A stretch of DNA of 64,000 nt from CAYXTC01 sp964479375 (GCA_964479375.1 CAYZKD010000002.1:4523-68522); one strand, 5' to 3'. Positions 42,501 to 50,591 are shown, counted from the first letter of the stretch. Translations and numbers: made by a program. The notes: generated by a model from the sequence alone, not told the origin.

Positions 42501-43076
42501 GGCTGCCTTTCTATCTGCATCCCGACAGCCTTTGGGTGTATAGAAAGGTGCGTGGGACAGCCCTGCCCCGATAAATCAATTGAAGAGAGTTTTCAGCAAA
42601 TTATTAATATTATTGAAGGAATGCCGAACCGACCCGCTGGCGAAGAAAAAAAGGAAAAGGAGGGCATAAGGGATATTGTGCGCGCCAAGAAGAAAAATAC
42701 CCCGGAGGCGACAAGAGACCCGGACAGAAGGGAACAAATAGGGCTGGCTACAATAATAGACCAAGAAGTGCCCAAGATACTGGAAGATTTAGAGGTATTG
42801 GTCAGAAAGCCAATGAAAAAGTGCGTTGGGGGCACAGCATTATTGTCTTGTCCAAGCGCTCTTAGACAAATCGGTCCAGAAGGAGAGCCCCTTAAGTCCT
42901 GCCACCGCGAAGAAGGCTGGTACCAAGACTGCGTTTCTCAATGTTATCTAGAAGTAGGTCAAAAATCATACAGCGCCTGCCTTAAAAAATGCTTAGAAGA
43001 AACGGGCGCTCGCTACAATGTAAGAGATATTGCCGAAGGCCGTCATTTATTTAATTTTTACTGCTGCCACCCATAA
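39545..43076 (+). CDS. Giant exported pilin-fusion protein with 20/40-residue tandem repeats (assembly gaps)
   Basis: Starts at GTG 39545 and ends at 43076; two 100-N gaps (40752-40851, 41478-41577) interrupt it, and the frame differs across the first, so the true length is unknown. A signal peptide and two membrane spans form a VirB2/TrbC-like module (GAGVIALGSLIYAGICYLVS, SGKTEQMLEARNRISSVFF). A Cys cluster CSCSQANPLCPGC follows. Then helical repeats of about 20 residues pair into 40-residue units (LEGITGIIQDPTDLRNIQ, SDLAEVFPVPSQLTQALGN; also DLAQVFDIANAASEIAED), probably an alpha-solenoid. The C-terminal 400 residues are cysteine-rich (CTCDPC, CLSICIPTAFGCIERC). Part of the secretion operon. 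Confidence 0.85.
40752..40851. other. Assembly gap (100 N)
   Basis: Exactly 100 N inside the tandem repeats. The length is a placeholder. The reading frame before and after differs, so the real gap is not 100 bases if the gene is intact. Confidence 0.95.
41478..41577. other. Assembly gap (100 N)
   Basis: Second 100-N placeholder in the same gene. Judging by the repeat phase, the missing DNA should be 7 bases plus a whole number of 120-bp units. Confidence 0.95.
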
Positions 43077-43078
43077 TT

Positions 43079-44371
43079 GTGAAAATGATAAATAACAAAA
43101 AAATTGTGGCCGGTGTCCTGTTAGCGACAGTGAGTTTGGTTTTAACTGCCCCTGTTTTCTCCGGCAATAACGGAGAATTTTCTGAAGGAAGGCCCCTTGA
43201 AATCGATTACCCCGAAATATCAGGCGTCCCCCCTTTAAAAACCACAGATGCTCCTCTTGCTTATTATGTTAGATATGTTTATAATTTCGCGATCATATCT
43301 TCCGGAGTTATAGCGCTTATCGTTCTTTTGACGGCAGGAATCCAATATCTCACTTCAACAGGGTCTCCCGAAAAAATGAAAGGGGCCAAAAAACGCATCC
43401 TTTCTGTTTTCTGGGGAATAGCTATTTTATTCGGCTCTTATATCCTCCTAACAACGATAAACCCTCAAATGCTTTCCGCCCCATGGGAGGAGCCTCCGCC
43501 AATATCTTACCCGAAGCCCAGCCCTCCGCCCAACACTCCCTTCCCTACCAAAGATCTTTTGGGAAGGATAAGGAGTCTGGCAGAAGCCATAAAAAGCGCC
43601 CCTCAGCCTCTGCTGAACGCTTCTTTGGAATTAAAAAACCTAACTATGGAATGCGATTGTCAAAACACTCGCGCAATCTGCCTTTGCACGGGAGGGGCCC
43701 CGGGAGCATCATGCGAACCTCGAGGCTGTTATGCCGGAGGCTCGGCCCATCCGTGTCCCCAGCCTGAAGAAATAAAGGTTTTGCAAAAAAACATAATAGA
43801 TCAGAAGGATCTTATTCTTTACTCTCGGACCAGGGCTATTTCAGAAAAGGAAGACTTGGAGAGAGACATAGAAGAATTTTTAAACTACGAAATAGCGTGG
43901 TATAATGAACAAATAGAAGTCGAAAAAGAAATCATTTCTCAGTCAGAAAGAGGAGTAAAAGAGGTTCACGAAAGAAGAGCGTACGAATTAGAGCAAAAAA
44001 GGGATTGGGTAAAAGAAAAGAGGTCTTATAAAGAAGATCTTATTCAAAAATTAGACGAACTGTCATCAGAGATCGCTCTTTTGGGCCCTCCCGCCGAAAA
44101 AATACCCCAACTATCAAGCCAATGCTTTGCCAGCGTCTCTGAAAAATGCGCCGCCACCTGCAAACAGGGCCCAACCTATGGCTGTCACGACAGAGTAGAG
44201 GGATGCCAGCCAGACAAATGTCAAGGCGGAAATCCCTGTCCTATGGGCGAAATCCAAAACGAGATTTCTAAAATTAGCTCTCAGCCAAAAAAAATTATCG
44301 CTCTGTGTGACCAAATAATAGCCATTGTTAATAATATCAAAGAAGAACAAACGCTTAAGCGCTCTGACTAA
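43079..44371 (+). CDS. Pilin-fusion protein with coiled-coil and Cys-rich tail
   Basis: 430 residues from GTG 43079 (ATG 43085 equally possible). Signal peptide (IVAGVLLATVSLVLTAPVFS), then a VirB2/TrbC-like module with two spans: IISSGVIALIVLLTAGIQYL and SVFWGIAILFGSYILLTTI, joined by the loop TSTGSPEKMKGAKKRIL that its two neighbours share. A proline-rich linker (PPPISYPKPSPPPNTPFP) leads to a cysteine-rich segment (CDCQNTRAICLCTGGAPGAS) and a long coiled coil (about 270-350). The last part has Cys residues like the preceding gene (CAATCKQGPTYGCHDR). Exported, probably a surface-exposed part of a pilus or channel. Confidence 0.83.
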   Translation: MKMINNKKIVAGVLLATVSLVLTAPVFSGNNGEFSEGRPLEIDYPEISGVPPLKTTDAPLAYYVRYVYNFAIISSGVIALIVLLTAGIQYLTSTGSPEKMKGAKKRILSVFWGIAILFGSYILLTTINPQMLSAPWEEPPPISYPKPSPPPNTPFPTKDLLGRIRSLAEAIKSAPQPLLNASLELKNLTMECDCQNTRAICLCTGGAPGASCEPRGCYAGGSAHPCPQPEEIKVLQKNIIDQKDLILYSRTRAISEKEDLERDIEEFLNYEIAWYNEQIEVEKEIISQSERGVKEVHERRAYELEQKRDWVKEKRSYKEDLIQKLDELSSEIALLGPPAEKIPQLSSQCFASVSEKCAATCKQGPTYGCHDRVEGCQPDKCQGGNPCPMGEIQNEISKISSQPKKIIALCDQIIAIVNNIKEEQTLKRSD

Positions 44372-44374
44372 CTT

Positions 44375-45592
44375 ATGAAAAGGCTTATTATTCTCTGCCT
44401 CTTGGCAATAATTACTATCGTCTGCCTGCCCGACATAGCCGCCGCCGTCTCAGGACCTAGCCGAAATCTAGAAGTTACTTATATTCCTTTCGCCGGAGAA
44501 CCCGCCCCCACAAAAACGATTTCTTTGCCCGCATATGTTAAGTACCTCTATCACGGCGCCCTTGGCATTTGCGGATTTGTGGCCCTAGGAGTGCTTGTTT
44601 ACGCCGGTTTTCAATATTTTTCTTCGGCGGGAGATCCTGAAAAAATAAAAGATTCTAAAAATCGAATCTTTTCGGCCATTCTGGGGCTCGGAATTTTATT
44701 GCTCTCTTGGATAATTTTAAGCACAATAAACCCGCAACTGGTAGTGTTAAGATTGCCGGATGAATTGCCGCCCATTTTACCAAACCTAAACCCCGGCGTC
44801 TACCTTTGCAAAGAAAGAGTGGATATTGAAGGTTTTTGGCGCCAAAGACAAAGAGCTGAGTCCCAGTCTCCAGAAGAGCAAAAAAGGATTGTTTTAGGAT
44901 TAGAACAGAAGCAAAAGGCTATCGATAATAATTGCTATATCGTTGGCGGCCAAGGCGGCATTCGAAAAACATTTAACGACGAAGTGGACTGGGTTTACTT
45001 TGTCCCGGCCTTCAGAGAAAAGCAATATGGGGTTGTTCTTTATGAAGAAACGGGTTTTGGAGGAAGCTCTATGGTGATATACGGCGACGGAAACCAGATC
45101 AAGGATTTAGAAAACCCTGTCGAATGGCTTCTGCCAGACGATTTTTTCGCCTCTTCGGCAAAGCCTTTCTTTTTTAACTTCCGTCCTGACCCCTCCTGGT
45201 ACGTTTCGGTTTTTCAATTAATCGACTACAATCGCGGCGAACCCGCAGCCGACGGCAAATGCTGGGCTGTAAGAAAATTTGCTGGATGTGATGATATGGA
45301 TATCGACGGAGTCACATACTATTTAAATCCTGGGCTGGGCCCTTTCCAGGAAACCGGATCTGTTAAAATTGAAGGAGATTTAATCGCTATATTTTTTAAG
45401 AACCCGGGTTCTTGGACCCTAGAAAGCGAGATCGATGTTTACACCCAGAGCGACACTGATTTAAATAATAACAAAATGGGGGATTGGCGGGAAGATTGCG
45501 TAGAAGAAAAAGGCGGTCCGGCGGGCTCATTCCGCGATCGGAGCTATCCCTGCGCCGACCGGATGATTATTGTTAGCGCAGAGATCTATTAA
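44375..45592 (+). CDS. Pilin-fusion protein with a beta-rich, crystallin-like segment
   Basis: 405 residues. Signal peptide, then the same two-span module (ALGICGFVALGVLVYAGFQY, SAILGLGILLLSWIILSTI) with loop FSSAGDPEKIKDSKNRIF. The exported region contains KQYGVVLYEETGFGGSSMVI followed by a GDG turn and GCDDMDIDGVTYYLNP, a pattern resembling beta-gamma-crystallin motifs (aromatic, Gly, Ser spacing), which often bind calcium. The end has Asp/Asn-rich loops (SDTDLNNNKMGDWREDC). Third and last of three tandem pilin-fusion genes. The crystallin assignment is tentative. Confidence 0.82.
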   Translation: MKRLIILCLLAIITIVCLPDIAAAVSGPSRNLEVTYIPFAGEPAPTKTISLPAYVKYLYHGALGICGFVALGVLVYAGFQYFSSAGDPEKIKDSKNRIFSAILGLGILLLSWIILSTINPQLVVLRLPDELPPILPNLNPGVYLCKERVDIEGFWRQRQRAESQSPEEQKRIVLGLEQKQKAIDNNCYIVGGQGGIRKTFNDEVDWVYFVPAFREKQYGVVLYEETGFGGSSMVIYGDGNQIKDLENPVEWLLPDDFFASSAKPFFFNFRPDPSWYVSVFQLIDYNRGEPAADGKCWAVRKFAGCDDMDIDGVTYYLNPGLGPFQETGSVKIEGDLIAIFFKNPGSWTLESEIDVYTQSDTDLNNNKMGDWREDCVEEKGGPAGSFRDRSYPCADRMIIVSAEIY

Positions 45593-45603
45593 CTTTTTAT
45601 GCG

Positions 45604-46062
45604 TTAGCGGGGCTTCACAACCACCCTTCTTTCTCTCCCCTCTCCCTTGCTTTCTGTTATTACGTCGCTTCTGTCCGCCAACTCCAGATGAATAACCCTC
45701 CTTTCATAAGAAGACATCGGAAGCATTGCTTTTTCTTCTTGGCTTAAAGCAACTTCATCCGCTAAAGAGCGGGCAGACTCTTTCAGATAGTCTTCCTTTT
45801 TTTCTTTGTACTCGTTAATGTCTAAATCCAGATAAAAATTATCTTCTATTTTTCTTCTTGCCATAGATTTTATTAGTTTCTGAATTTCCATTAGCGTTTC
45901 CCCGCCCTGTCCTATTAATGTTTTAGGATCTTCTGTTGTAATTCTTACTGTTATTTTCCCGTCTTCTTTCTTTTCTGATTCAATTTTCACCTCAAATCCG
46001 GCTTTCTCAAAAAACTCCCGGGTGATCTTTTTTATTTCTTTTAATGTTTTATCCCCGAACAT
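45604..46062 (-). CDS. jag: KhpB/Jag RNA-binding protein (KH and R3H domains)
   Basis: 152 residues from ATG 46062 (a TTG at 46083 would add seven). The KH domain has KTLIGQGGETLMEIQKLIK; the R3H domain has EDYLKESARSLADEVALSQE, then LPMSSYERRVIHLELADRS. KhpB proteins bind RNA broadly and influence cell wall and division in other bacteria. The N-terminal Jag domain is reduced. It follows yidC with a 14-base overlap, the standard order. Confidence 0.93.
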   Translation of the reverse strand: MFGDKTLKEIKKITREFFEKAGFEVKIESEKKEDGKITVRITTEDPKTLIGQGGETLMEIQKLIKSMARRKIEDNFYLDLDINEYKEKKEDYLKESARSLADEVALSQEEKAMLPMSSYERRVIHLELADRSDVITESKGEGRERRVVVKPR

Positions 46063-46774
46063 TTTCTTTGTCTTTAAAAACAAAATATTGTTGCCCTATT
46101 GTGAACAAAGAAGTGGTTATCCAATAAAGACCGATAGCAGAGGGCAGGCGCAATAAGATTATAAAAGCGAATACGGGGAAAAGGAACTGGGCCTGTTTTT
46201 GGAATACCTCCCCGAACCCGCTCTCTTTTTTTGAGGATTGCTGGGGCATTTTAGTTTTCATCATCCGGGTCTGAAAGAATTGGGATATCCCCGCCAAAAC
46301 GGCGATTGCCATCTTAGGCTCTGATAAGTCAATCAGCCCCAAAAAACTGGGGTCTATGGTGCCGGTAAAGTTAATAAAGCCGTACAAAAGATCTGTTTGT
46401 CCCTCTTTCAGCCCGGTCCAAAAAACGCGATAAAGAGCAATTAAAATAGGAAGTTGAGCTAAAAGAGGCAGGCAGCCGGAAAAAGGATTTATCTTTTCTT
46501 TTTTATACAATTCCATCAGTTTCTTGCTTTGCTCTTCTTTGTTGTCTTTGTACTTCTCCTGAATCTCTTTCATTTTGGGCTGGATACTGGAAAGAGCTTT
46601 CTGGGACTCAATGGCTTTTTTGCTCAGAGGGTAGAATAAAAACCTTATTGCTAAAGTTAATACAATAACGGCTATTCCGAAGTCGTGTCCCGGCAGGTAA
46701 AGATAAAGAAGCACCACAATATTCAACAGGGGTTGGTATAAAGCTACTCTGAAAAGATTAACTAAAAATTCCAT
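46049..46774 (-). CDS. yidC: Membrane protein insertase YidC/Oxa1
   Basis: 241 residues, the short form without a large periplasmic domain. Five hydrophobic segments are visible, with the conserved cytoplasmic helix pair (ALSSIQPKMKEIQEKYKDNK) and FSGCLPLLAQLPILIALYRV, which includes the usual NPxxGCLP site; FPVFAFIILLRLPSAIGLYW follows. It inserts small membrane proteins alone or with SecYEG. Start overlaps the yidD stop (TAATG). Likely required to insert the many small membrane proteins of the secretion operon. Confidence 0.96.
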   Translation of the reverse strand: MEFLVNLFRVALYQPLLNIVVLLYLYLPGHDFGIAVIVLTLAIRFLFYPLSKKAIESQKALSSIQPKMKEIQEKYKDNKEEQSKKLMELYKKEKINPFSGCLPLLAQLPILIALYRVFWTGLKEGQTDLLYGFINFTGTIDPSFLGLIDLSEPKMAIAVLAGISQFFQTRMMKTKMPQQSSKKESGFGEVFQKQAQFLFPVFAFIILLRLPSAIGLYWITTSLFTIGQQYFVFKDKENVRG

Positions 46775-46980
46775 TAGGGGAAATCAACACCCCCTTCGTT
46801 CCAGGGATGGCATTTTAAGATTCTTATAACTCCTTTTAAGACTCCCTTCCGGCTTCCGTATTTTGTTATGGCCAAATGCGCATACTCGGAACAACTAGGA
46901 TAGAATCTGCATCTCTTCCCCAGCAGCGGGGATATGGCGCTTTGGTAAAACCTAATTGCTTTTAAAAGGGTTTTTTTCAT
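46774..46980 (-). CDS. yidD: Membrane protein insertion efficiency factor YidD
   Basis: 68 residues with the family signature: AIRFYQSAISPLLGKRCRFY, then PSCSEYAHLAITKYG and CHPWNEGGVDFP. The three conserved cysteines are present. Overlaps rnpA by 4 bases and yidC by 1, in the classical rpmH-rnpA-yidD-yidC order. Confidence 0.96.
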   Translation of the reverse strand: MKKTLLKAIRFYQSAISPLLGKRCRFYPSCSEYAHLAITKYGSRKGVLKGVIRILKCHPWNEGGVDFP

Positions 46981-47315
46981 TCGCTTAGAAGGTCTGCTTT
47001 TTTAAGAATGTCTTTTATCAGGTCCCCGCAAACTTCTTCCGGCCGAAGCGGGGGGAATGCCAACAACACAACATCAAATCCCTGCTTTACCGAAGAAAGA
47101 TTCTGCCCTATCGCTTCTCTTATCTTCCTTTTGATTTTATTCCTCTCTGTTGCTCTTGAAGAGACTTTTTTACTGACCGCGATCCCGAATCTGGTTTGGG
47201 AGAGATTGTTATCGGCGAATTTCAAAAGAAAAAATCTTCCCCTTGTTTTTTCTCCTTTTTTAAAAACCCTCTCAAAATCTCTTTCTTTTTTAAGCCGGTT
47301 GGCCGCAGGAAGCAT
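46977..47315 (-). CDS. rnpA: Ribonuclease P protein component
   Basis: 112 residues. The RNA-binding signature is VSSRATERNKIKRKIREAI; the N-terminus RLKKERDFERVFKKGEKTRG is also typical. The RNA partner is not in the window. It would mature the 5' ends of the tRNAs here, including tRNA-Arg, which overlaps a coding sequence. 8 bp after the rpmH stop. Confidence 0.96.
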   Translation of the reverse strand: MLPAANRLKKERDFERVFKKGEKTRGRFFLLKFADNNLSQTRFGIAVSKKVSSRATERNKIKRKIREAIGQNLSSVKQGFDVVLLAFPPLRPEEVCGDLIKDILKKADLLSE

Positions 47316-47323
47316 AATTTGAA

Positions 47324-47458
47324 TTAAGAAGAAAGCTTTTCTCTTTTTTTAGCCCTTCTTCTTTTCAAAATCCTTTTTCCGTTTCCCTTTTTTTGTCGAG
47401 ACAAGAAGCCGTGCGCCCTTTTTCTTTTTTTTCTTTTTGGTTGATAGGTCGTTGACAT
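47324..47458 (-). CDS. rpmH: Ribosomal protein L34 (bL34)
   Basis: 44 residues, too short for routine ORF lists: MSTTYQPKRKKRKRAHGFLS, then KKGNGKRILKRRRAKKREKL and SS. The RAHGFLSR core and KRILKRRRAKKR tail are diagnostic. It is the first gene of the conserved rpmH-rnpA-yidD-yidC-jag operon beside dnaA. A good promoter lies upstream. Confidence 0.95.
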   Translation of the reverse strand: MSTTYQPKRKKRKRAHGFLSRQKKGNGKRILKRRRAKKREKLSS

Positions 47459-47488
47459 GGAATGATGTTAAAATTTATTAATATTTCC

Positions 47489-47517
47489 AGTATAATCTTT
47501 AATCAGAAGGAGGTCAA
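47489..47517 (-). promoter_or_regulatory. Promoter of the rpmH operon
   Basis: TTGACC (47512-47517) and TATACT (47489-47494), 17 bp apart, on the minus strand, 30 bp before the rpmH ATG. Confidence 0.7.
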
Positions 47518-47602
47518 TTGCTAACAGAAAACAACAACCCTTTAACATCTTTTCCCCATCTTTTCAACAATTAACGCTTGTTCTCTCTTATTTCTTTTTT
47601 GT

Positions 47603-47631
47603 TTGACACGCCGAATAAAGAGGTATTAAAT
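47603..47631 (+). promoter_or_regulatory. Promoter of dnaA
   Basis: TTGACA (47603-47608) and TTAAAT (47626-47631), 17 bp apart. GGGAGG at 47640-47645 is too far from the ATG at 47668 to be its usual ribosome site. Confidence 0.6.
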
Positions 47632-47667
47632 GAAGTATTGGGAGGTTAATTATAAATCCATTTCTCT

Positions 47668-49032
47668 ATGAACACCCAAGAAACTTGGCAAGCAGTTCTT
47701 GCCCAAATTCAACTAGATATTACTTCTACCAGTTATTCTACGTGGTTCAAGAATACTTCTCTGAAGGATGTCAAAAAAGGCAAGGCTGTAGTATCTGTTC
47801 CTAATTCTTTTGTGAAAGAATGGTTAGCAAATAAATACCATAGAAAAATCTTTAAAATACTATATAATCTAGACAGCAATATTAAAAAAGTAGAATATGC
47901 AGTAGCGGAGAAAAGAAAAAGGGAGGAACAGCCCCAGATAGAGCAGAACGTACTGCCAAGAGAAGAAGAGTCTCAGCTGGGATTCCGCGCTTTCCAAGTT
48001 AATAAAGACACTAATTTAAATCCTAAATATACTTTTGACTCTTTCGTGGTAGGCCCCTTTAACGAGCTTCCCCATGCTGCGACTCAAGTAGTAGCAGAAA
48101 AGCCGGGCTCTGTTTATAATCCTCTTTTTCTTTACGGAGGAGTAGGCCTGGGAAAAACCCACCTCCTCCAGGCCACGGGAAATAAGATCAACCAGTGCTT
48201 TCCAAAGAAAAAGATAAAATATATCTCCTCGGAAAAGTTCACCAGCGAAGTAATCGGCGCCATTAAAAACCAAAAGGCAGACCTCTTCAAGGCCAAGTAC
48301 CGGGCTTTCGATGTTTTAATAATAGATGATGTACAATTTTTGGCCGGGAAAGAAAAGACTCAGGAAGAGTTTTTCCATATCTTTAATATTTTGTACGAAA
48401 AAAATAAGCAGATAATAATTTCCTCGGACAGGCCCCCAAAATCCATCCACTCTTTGGCAGAAAGGCTAAGATCGCGCTTCGAAGGAGGGATGATAGCAGA
48501 TATAAGCGCCCCAGACTATGAAACCAGGGTGGCGATTTTAGAAGCCAAGGCCCAAGAAAGAAACCAGGCCTTTCCTAAAGAAATTTATGAGTATATTGCC
48601 TCTGTGATCCAGAGGAATATAAGGGAGTTGGAGGGAGCGCTAAACCGCCTCATTATCTACCAAAAAATAAACGCCAAAAAGCCTGACTTAGAGGTGACTA
48701 AAAATTTGCTCAAAAACCTAATTTTCTCCCCCACCCAAGTAGCCACCCCTAAAAAAATTATCCAAGAAGTAGCAGGCTTTTATGACTTAAAGGAAGGGGA
48801 TTTGCTGACAAGCTCAAGAAAAAAGGAAATCGTAAAACCGCGGCAGGTGGCTATGTATTTATTAAGAAAAGAGTTAAATAGTTCCTTTCCTTTCATCGGC
48901 AGAAGGTTCAGCGGAAAAGACCATACAACAGCGATCCATTCCTATAAAAAAATTGCAAGAGATCTGGAAGACAATAAAAATTTAGAGGAAGAAATATCTT
49001 TGATAAAAGAGAGGGTTTTTAATAGCAGTTAA
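47668..49032 (+). CDS. dnaA: Chromosomal replication initiator DnaA
   Basis: 454 residues, all four domains. Domain I MNTQETWQAVLAQIQLDITS and the region SYSTWFKNTSL; a linker (about 95-115); AAA+ domain III with YTFDSFVVGPFN, Walker A LYGGVGLGKTHLLQ, Walker B FDVLIIDDVQFLAGKEKTQ and RSRFEGG; domain IV with the DNA-binding signature GKDHTTAIHSYKKI (here RRFSGKDHTTAIHSY). Divergent from rpmH, 209 bp apart, and followed by dnaN: the classical origin neighbourhood. Confidence 0.98.
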   Translation: MNTQETWQAVLAQIQLDITSTSYSTWFKNTSLKDVKKGKAVVSVPNSFVKEWLANKYHRKIFKILYNLDSNIKKVEYAVAEKRKREEQPQIEQNVLPREEESQLGFRAFQVNKDTNLNPKYTFDSFVVGPFNELPHAATQVVAEKPGSVYNPLFLYGGVGLGKTHLLQATGNKINQCFPKKKIKYISSEKFTSEVIGAIKNQKADLFKAKYRAFDVLIIDDVQFLAGKEKTQEEFFHIFNILYEKNKQIIISSDRPPKSIHSLAERLRSRFEGGMIADISAPDYETRVAILEAKAQERNQAFPKEIYEYIASVIQRNIRELEGALNRLIIYQKINAKKPDLEVTKNLLKNLIFSPTQVATPKKIIQEVAGFYDLKEGDLLTSSRKKEIVKPRQVAMYLLRKELNSSFPFIGRRFSGKDHTTAIHSYKKIARDLEDNKNLEEEISLIKERVFNSS

Positions 49033-49238
49033 ATATATGTGGAAAAGAAGAGGGAATTTATCGGGAAAAGGAGGGGATAAAAACAAGGAGCGAGCAAATA
49101 TCAAAGATTTTCTCTGTTTATTAACATATTAATCCACTATTAAATAATAAAAAAGAGACCGTTATTCCAACTCAAAATCGCTACTTATCCCCAGAATCCC
49201 CGCCCACTAATAATAGTAATAAAAATATAATAATTATT
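49033..49238. other. Probable replication origin segment between dnaA and dnaN
   Basis: 206 bp, AT-rich. DnaA-box-like 9-mers, each one or two mismatches from TTATCCACA: TTTTCCACA (minus, 49038-49046), TTATCCCCT (minus, 49072-49080) and TTATCCCCA (plus, 49185-49193), with the AT tract ACTATTAAATAATAAAAAAG between. The space upstream of dnaA has no comparable boxes. The function is inferred from context and motifs. Confidence 0.5.
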
Positions 49239-50372
49239 ATGAAACTATCAATACCCCAAGAAAAACTTAAAAAAGGTTTGGCCGTTGTTGAAAGAATAGC
49301 CTCTAAGTCCTTGACTCTGCCCATTTTAAATAATGTGTTGCTTTCTGTAGAAAAAAACCTTTTAAATATAGCGGCCACCGATCTGGAAATCGGAATTCGG
49401 TGGTGGGGGCTGGCTAAGGCAGAAAAACAGGGGAAAATAACAGTTCCATCTAATATTTTGTCCAGTTTTGTGGGATTACTTCCTAACCAAAAGATAAATT
49501 TAGACGAAAAAGAGAACGTTTTGTCGGTAAGTTGCGGAGACAGGAAAACCCAAATCAAAGGATTGCCTGCTGACGATTTCCCTATAATTCCCAGAATAGG
49601 GGAAGGAGAGACGGTTTCTTTAGACGCGCCGGCTTTCTGTGCTAGCTTGTCACAGGTTGCAGATATTGTTTCTTATTCTACGAGCCGGCCGGAAATATCC
49701 GGAGTATTTTTAAGTTTTCAAAAAGATCTTTTAACCATGGCCGCCACAGACAGTTTTCGTTTGGCAGAAAAAAAGGTCTCTCTTAAAAAGAATAAAACTC
49801 CCCTAAAAAGAGAATATTCTTTGATTGTTCCTCAAAAAACCGCCAAAGAAATAATTAATATCTTCGGGGAGGAAGAAAAAACAATTAAAGTTTATTTCTC
49901 TCCCAACCAAGTAATGTTTGAATCTCTAATGGAGGAAACCGACCATCCCCGGATCCAGGTTATTTCCAGGCTGATGGAGGGAGAATACCCCAGTTACCAG
50001 GAAATTATTCCGGAAAGCTACAAGACACAGGCCGTTTTAAACAAAACAGAGTTTCTTAACCAAATAAAAGCCGCCAGCCTTTTTAGCGGCAAAACAAACG
50101 AGATCAACGTTAAGACTGATTCTAAAAAGGAAAAGATTAGGATTGTCAGCCAGAGCTCTGAAATAGGAGAATATAATTCTGAAATTAAGGCAGAAATAAA
50201 AGGAAAAGCAGTAGATGTTGCCTTTAACCATAAATTTTTATTGGACGGCTTGGCCAAAATTAAAAGCTCTGAAATAATTTTTGAATTCAACGAGGACTCA
50301 GGTCCCGGCGTAATAAAGCCCGTAGGAGACAATACTTATATATATGTAGTAATGCCCATCAAGGCAAGTTAA
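49239..50372 (+). CDS. dnaN: DNA polymerase III beta subunit (sliding clamp)
   Basis: 377 residues. The clamp keeps the polymerase on DNA. The three repeated domains are visible, with LTLPILNNVLLSVEKNLLNI, ATDSFRLAEKKVSL and the late VDVAFNHKFLLDGL; the end VMPIKAS replaces the usual VMPMRL. Its partner loader subunit holA is also in the window. A terminator and then a second copy of the 140-bp element follow. Confidence 0.97.
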   Translation: MKLSIPQEKLKKGLAVVERIASKSLTLPILNNVLLSVEKNLLNIAATDLEIGIRWWGLAKAEKQGKITVPSNILSSFVGLLPNQKINLDEKENVLSVSCGDRKTQIKGLPADDFPIIPRIGEGETVSLDAPAFCASLSQVADIVSYSTSRPEISGVFLSFQKDLLTMAATDSFRLAEKKVSLKKNKTPLKREYSLIVPQKTAKEIINIFGEEEKTIKVYFSPNQVMFESLMEETDHPRIQVISRLMEGEYPSYQEIIPESYKTQAVLNKTEFLNQIKAASLFSGKTNEINVKTDSKKEKIRIVSQSSEIGEYNSEIKAEIKGKAVDVAFNHKFLLDGLAKIKSSEIIFEFNEDSGPGVIKPVGDNTYIYVVMPIKAS

Positions 50373-50394
50373 AAACCCAAAAATGTTTTTTGTT

Positions 50395-50419
50395 AAAACC
50401 CCTTTATTAAGGGGTTTTT
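50395..50419 (+). terminator. Terminator of dnaN
   Basis: AAAACCCCTT (50395-50404) pairs with AAGGGGTTTT (50409-50418) around TATT, with T residues following. The 140-bp repeat starts directly after. Confidence 0.85.
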
Positions 50420-50420
50420 C

Positions 50421-50560
50421 TGTTATAAATAATCCAAATGTCGCCTCTAATAGTTGAGCAAGATGTCTCTTAGAAGAGCAAGTCAGAGGTAGGTTAATTG
50501 TTAATTACCTGTTTTTAATAATGTGGGAAGAAATGTGGGAGGCCCGTCCTCCCACATTTT
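50421..50560 (+). repeat. 140-bp dispersed element, copy 2 (after dnaN)
   Basis: Same length and orientation relative to the upstream gene as the copy at 32387. Differences are mainly transitions; both copies keep the CTCTTAGAAGAG hairpin, the AGTTAATTGTTAATTACC-like core (here with G in first place) and the terminal hairpin with T-run. Because a separate terminator precedes it, it should not be needed to end dnaN transcription, which argues for a function of its own or for mobility. Confidence 0.9.
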
Positions 50561-50562
50561 TC

Positions 50563-50591
50563 TTGACAAAAATATGTTTGTGTAATATAAT
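50563..50591 (+). promoter_or_regulatory. Consensus promoter of the SPFH gene
   Basis: A perfect TTGACA (50563-50568) and a perfect TATAAT (50586-50591), 17 bp apart, two bases after the 140-bp element. The leader holds a hairpin CCAAGAAA/TTTCTTGG (50600-50618) and a Shine-Dalgarno AAAGGA before the ATG at 50649. This is the strongest promoter seen in the window. Confidence 0.85.

Noticed and set aside
40725..43076. A separate 783-codon gene starting before the first N gap
   Set aside because: The true gene is continuous from 39545; the apparent new start comes from the 100-N placeholder shifting the frame.
47459..47667. Replication origin upstream of dnaA
   Set aside because: Two good promoters are present, but no 9-mer close to a DnaA box; the segment after dnaA has better candidates.
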